A stretch of DNA of 13,591 nt from DATELY01 sp035276085 (GTDB taxonomy: Bacteria > Pseudomonadota > Gammaproteobacteria > Steroidobacterales > Steroidobacteraceae), in assembly GCA_035276085.1 (NCBI GenBank), contig DATELY010000213.1, positions 1-13,591 on the forward strand. The letters run 5' to 3'. This document shows positions 10,383-13,591 of the stretch, one piece after another. The position numbers and the translations under genes are program-made. The notes beneath the pieces were generated by a model. The model was not told where the DNA came from. It saw nothing but the letters and a program-made list of their open reading frames with translations, and ran no database searches. Numbering within the stretch: position 1 is the stretch's first letter; each line of letters begins with the position of its first letter.

Positions 10383-12101
10383 TCAGGTGCCCGACCACAT
10401 CAACCAGCGGGTCTGGTTGGGAGCGTTGGAATCTCCCACTGTGGTGCCGGTACCCCAGATGCGATCGTTGCGCGTGTCGTTCGAGCCGTTCGACGCATAC
10501 ATCGCAGTCACAAAGATCGTGCTGCCGTTCGGTGCCGCATAGCCGTTGGTGCTGGGCTGGATCTCCCAGGCTGCACGGAACCACGCGTCGATGACGGTCC
10601 AGCCCGACAGCGCCAGTTGCGTGACGCGCGAGCCCTCCGTCGTGTTGTCGTACGTCACGGCGCCGTAGCCCATCATCGTGTGCAGACCATCGAAGGCACC
10701 GCGCCAGCGATCGAAGGCATTGCCGACGCCGCCGACGAAGTGGCTGCTTTGATGTGGCCCGCAGGCGGCAATGATCATCCACTCGAGATCGTTCTGACCC
10801 CAGCGATCGTTGGGGCTGCCGGGCGATGCACCGACCTCGGAGAAGTGCAGGAACGTATCGTTGGGCACGTTCAACACCCAGCCGTCGGAGTTGGCGTGTC
10901 CCGTGTAGAACACGAAATCCGCCGCGTCGACCCAGGAATCGTCGTTCGAATTCCAGTCGGATTCGAAGGCGGCCCACTCACCCCAATTGAAGTTGTTCAA
11001 CCAGCCGGCGGCGGCCAGATTGTTGACGAAGCCAGCGGCGTTCAACGGGCTGCCGGCCAGTCCTTGGCTCGGCCCGATCCACGAGGTGCCCGCTTCGAAT
11101 GGGTTGACGGCATGGGCCGGTGAAATCAGTAAATCGAGCAGCGAGCGGTTTGCACCGAACTTCTCGTCGCCGTCATCCGAGTTCGCGGGTGGCTTCTGCC
11201 CGTCCTCCCGCGGCGGCAGTTGTGGCGCGCGCCACTTCGGCCCGTAGCTCGTTGCGGCCACAATGCCCATCCGCAGCGGTACGCGATTGCCATCGACATC
11301 GGCCTCACCTCGCATCACCCACACCGGTGTCAACAACGCTTGCTGTTCGAAGGAAGGTGCCGAGTAGTACGCCAGCGAGCTCGATAGCTGCGTGACCTTC
11401 ATACCCCCAAGCGATTTGAGGTATTGCGCTTCGGCTTCCTTTTGCGGAACCACATCGGCCGTTGCAGCGACGCCGGTGATCGGACGCCAGACCCCGGTGT
11501 AACCGATCACGCGCCCGCCATCGCCGAGCGCCACTTTGAAGTCGCCGCCGCCGCCGACGATCGGTAGCTGCTCCTGCTTGCCGGTCTCGCGCACGACATT
11601 CAGCTTGACCGAGTAGTTGACCTGCACGTCGAGCGAAGTCTTGTCGCGGGGGTTGCCGTTGTCTGGCGACACAGCCGTTTCCGCGAAACCTGCGAAGTTC
11701 GTGACGAGATTCTTGTCGCCTGCGGGCAGAACCTGCGCCGACTTCAGGAACTCATCCGCGAGCTGTCTCGCCTTCTCGCGATCCGGCAGACTCGGCTTCA
11801 GCGCCGTGTTCCACAACTGTTTCGGATCTCGCAGGAACATCCCGCCGCTCGCTTTCTCGATCTCGAGCTGCGTCATGCCGACGTTCTGAATGAGCAGAGT
11901 CTTCGTCTCGCGCGTCTCCAACTTCGCGGGCGGCCGGCCGCCGTAAACGCTATAGAGCACCGCGGCGCCGCGGGCTTCGCTGACTTCGGCCGTGCCGAGT
12001 TGATAGATGGGTAACTGTTCCGCCATTGCCAGCGGTCCAGCAAGTGCGAGCAGCACAGCGCTGCCCACCCGAGCTGTTGATCGTACCGATCGTGTCATCA
12101 T
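10383..12101 (-). CDS. Secreted DUF6345-like protein with possible caspase-type His/Cys pair
   Basis: 572 aa with a ribosome binding site AAGGAG (12110-12115 on the plus strand) and signal peptide (cleavage near AMA-EQ, residue 27). The N-terminal half (about 30-290) is beta-rich, with LDVQVNYSVKLNVVRETG and a prodomain-like look. The C-terminal half (about 330-572) carries DFVFYTGHANSDGW (His402), then WGQNDLEWMIIAACGPHQ (Cys447). A His in a GH pair, followed about 45 residues later by a Cys after a hydrophobic strand, is the pattern of clan CD peptidases such as gingipain and caspase. The WG-NDLEW motif points to DUF6345. Peptidase activity is my inference. It is transcribed alone, divergent from the gene at 12340, and has its own terminator at 10332-10360. 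Confidence 0.75.
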   Translation of the reverse strand: MMTRSVRSTARVGSAVLLALAGPLAMAEQLPIYQLGTAEVSEARGAAVLYSVYGGRPPAKLETRETKTLLIQNVGMTQLEIEKASGGMFLRDPKQLWNTALKPSLPDREKARQLADEFLKSAQVLPAGDKNLVTNFAGFAETAVSPDNGNPRDKTSLDVQVNYSVKLNVVRETGKQEQLPIVGGGGDFKVALGDGGRVIGYTGVWRPITGVAATADVVPQKEAEAQYLKSLGGMKVTQLSSSLAYYSAPSFEQQALLTPVWVMRGEADVDGNRVPLRMGIVAATSYGPKWRAPQLPPREDGQKPPANSDDGDEKFGANRSLLDLLISPAHAVNPFEAGTSWIGPSQGLAGSPLNAAGFVNNLAAAGWLNNFNWGEWAAFESDWNSNDDSWVDAADFVFYTGHANSDGWVLNVPNDTFLHFSEVGASPGSPNDRWGQNDLEWMIIAACGPHQSSHFVGGVGNAFDRWRGAFDGLHTMMGYGAVTYDNTTEGSRVTQLALSGWTVIDAWFRAAWEIQPSTNGYAAPNGSTIFVTAMYASNGSNDTRNDRIWGTGTTVGDSNAPNQTRWLMWSGT

Positions 12102-12294
12102 GTCCGTCGCTCCTTGGTGAATGACGGACAGAAACTAGGGATCAGTACACGAACCAACAATCGGCCAGCCGTTCATCGACCATTGGTACGGTGCCAGGTG
12201 GTCGGCGGGGCCAGGGGAACCGGGATAGCTCTTTCCGGCGCGGCACCGTGGTCCGGCATGAACGCAAGCTGCTGTACTTGCTTCGAGTGCGCCG

Positions 12295-12300
12295 TACAAT
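12295..12300 (+). promoter_or_regulatory. Candidate -10 element
   Basis: TACAAT lies 39 bp before the ATG at 12340. No convincing -35 stands 17 bp upstream, so this is a weak call. Confidence 0.25.
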
Positions 12301-12339
12301 CGCGAGCCTGAAAACAAAACGCTGGAAGCAAAAACCGTC

Positions 12340-13317
12340 ATGACCATCGAGCGCGCCATTCCATTTCTGCTCACGACCGTACTCTTAATCGGTTGCGCCA
12401 AGCAGCCGCAGGCCGAGGCGCCAGCGCCACAACCGGCATCTTCTCCAACCACGGCAGCAGCGCCGACGACCGATGCAAGCGTCAAGGGCTTCAAGATCGG
12501 TGTGTTCTCAGCAATGGCGCTCGCCGATGGAGGAATGACTGTTCCGAACGATGCGAAGACCATTGGCATCGGTCATTCGTCCGAAGAAATCGCCGAGCTC
12601 TTGAGCGCCGCCGGCGTTTCGACGACTGAACTGTCGCTGGACGTTCATCCGCTGTTGGTGAAAGCGGGCGACAAGGTGCTGCTGTTCGATACCGGCGCCG
12701 GCAAGAACATGGGCGCCAGCGTTGGCAAGCTGCACGACTCCATGAAGCAGGCCGGTGTCGATCCGGCGAGAGTCACGGACATTTTCATTTCGCACGTGCA
12801 CGGCGATCACGTCGGAGGCCTGGTCGATGCCAATGGAGCGCTCGCATTTCCCAACGCAACGATTCATCTATCCAAGCCCGAATGGGAATTCCTGAAAGCC
12901 TTGGGAGAGCAGGGCGCTGCCAAGGTGGGCATAAACAACTACGCGGCATTTGTCGCTGCGATTACGCCCAAGATCGCAGCGTTCGCGCCGGGTAGCGACC
13001 TCATCCCGGGCGTGGTGAAGGCCGTCGAGATCAAAGGTCACACGCCGGGTCACTCAGGATATCGGATCACTTCCGGCGCCGACTCGGTGCTGTACATCGG
13101 CGACACTGCCCATCACTACATCGTGTCGGTGCAGAAGCCCGATTGGACGATCGCCTTCGATACCGACGCGCCGACAGCTCAGGCAAGCCGCAAAGAACTC
13201 ATCGCACAGAGCGCGGCTTCGGGACAGCGCATCTACGCTGTTCACTTCCCATTCCCCGGCCTGGGTACGTTCGAGAAACAGGGCGATGGCTATGTCTGGA
13301 AAGCGGAGCCGTTGTGA
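12340..13317 (+). CDS. Metallo-beta-lactamase-fold hydrolase, lipoprotein
   Basis: 325 aa. A lipoprotein signal (LLTTVLLIGC, acylated Cys19) is followed by a Pro/Ala-rich linker to about residue 45 and the metallo-beta-lactamase domain. The zinc-binding motifs are complete: SHVHGDHVGG (His152, His154, Asp156, His157), the GHTPGH motif (233-238), LYIGDTAHH (Asp255) and AVHFPFPG (His302). The set and spacing match the broad family that includes lactonases and arylsulfatase- or glyoxalase-like hydrolases. VLLFDTGAGKN near residue 115 is the usual preceding strand. The substrate cannot be read from sequence. It would act in the periplasm or at the outer membrane, and no partner gene is adjacent. 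Confidence 0.88.
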   Translation: MTIERAIPFLLTTVLLIGCAKQPQAEAPAPQPASSPTTAAAPTTDASVKGFKIGVFSAMALADGGMTVPNDAKTIGIGHSSEEIAELLSAAGVSTTELSLDVHPLLVKAGDKVLLFDTGAGKNMGASVGKLHDSMKQAGVDPARVTDIFISHVHGDHVGGLVDANGALAFPNATIHLSKPEWEFLKALGEQGAAKVGINNYAAFVAAITPKIAAFAPGSDLIPGVVKAVEIKGHTPGHSGYRITSGADSVLYIGDTAHHYIVSVQKPDWTIAFDTDAPTAQASRKELIAQSAASGQRIYAVHFPFPGLGTFEKQGDGYVWKAEPL

Positions 13318-13460
13318 GTTGAAGCGCCGAGCGCGTGATCGGTGCCCGCATCGTCCGCATGGCCCAGATCGACGAGCCGCTTGTTCTTCAACAGAAAAGT
13401 GCCGAAAGAAAACTGGAAGGAGATCTGGATTGCGTGAATTCCGGATCTGCAACATGCGCA

Positions 13461-13467
13461 GGGAGGG
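13461..13467 (+). promoter_or_regulatory. Ribosome binding site of the last gene
   Basis: GGGAGGG lies 6 bp before the ATG at 13474 and supports that start. Confidence 0.55.
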
Positions 13468-13473
13468 CTCTGT

Positions 13474-13591
13474 ATGTCCGACGACAACTCAACCGAACGA
13501 CGTCTAGTCAGAATCGCCAACTGTTTGTTATGGGGTGGTGGGATTGTTCTCGTCCTTACGCTCCTCCTTTATCGATATGGTCTGCCTTATG
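13474..13591 (+). CDS. Start of a small membrane protein (cut by window end)
   Basis: Open from ATG 13474 to the end of the window, 39 codons seen. The N terminus is polar (MSDDNSTERRLVRIANC) and leads into a hydrophobic segment (LLWGGGIVLVLTLLLYRYG), probably one transmembrane helix with its N terminus in the cytoplasm. A strong ribosome binding site precedes it. The rest is outside the window, so no family can be named. Confidence 0.6.
   Translation, partial: MSDDNSTERRLVRIANCLLWGGGIVLVLTLLLYRYGLPY

Noticed and set aside
13290..13520. Minus-strand frame opposite the end of the metallo-hydrolase gene
   Set aside because: It overlaps two better-supported plus-strand genes and shows no family motif.

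Overview
The window looks like a chromosomal segment of a G+C-rich Gram-negative bacterium, most likely a gammaproteobacterium (a Steroidobacter- or Xanthomonadales-like lineage is a guess). The basis is several lipoprotein signal peptides, chromosomal-integron attC sites, and a REP-associated tyrosine transposase with dispersed repeats. No marker gene fixes the taxonomy.

Region 1 (1-1124) is an integron cassette array. Three attC-like folded sites (50-112, 433-498, 1062-1124) delimit the end of one cassette, a cassette with a 122-aa protein of unknown function, and a cassette with a brnT-brnA toxin-antitoxin pair that has its own promoter. In each cassette the stop codon lies inside the attC. 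A small lipoprotein ORF and a second lipoprotein gene start 5 nt after the last attC. A 29-bp repeat interrupts the second gene close to its 3' end. No integrase gene is in the window.

Region 2 (about 2200-4800) holds a membrane-anchored coiled-coil protein, a possible 44-aa ORF on the minus strand, a five-helix VIT1/CCC1-like membrane protein, and about 870 bp with only a frameshifted gene remnant.

Region 3 (4811-9528) has two paralogous lipoproteins with a glycoside-hydrolase-like TIM-barrel domain. They flank a secreted fibronectin-III-like protein and a transposase (RAYT) gene. The RAYT gene is bounded by inverted 22-bp ends. Two 169-bp copies of the same element (8010-8178, 9360-9528) keep both ends and the RAYT 5' region but lack nearly all of the coding sequence. 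Five short solo copies are scattered from 1221 to 5994. All eight copies point the same way, and several sit 9-13 bp after a stop codon. This autonomous element / internally deleted element / solo repeat system is the most interesting content of the window.

Region 4 (9612-13591) holds a secreted BsuPI-like protein convergent with a DUF6345-like secreted protein that has a possible caspase-type His/Cys pair. A metallo-beta-lactamase-fold lipoprotein and the start of a membrane protein cut by the window end follow. Many of the products are predicted to be exported, but no single pathway links them.
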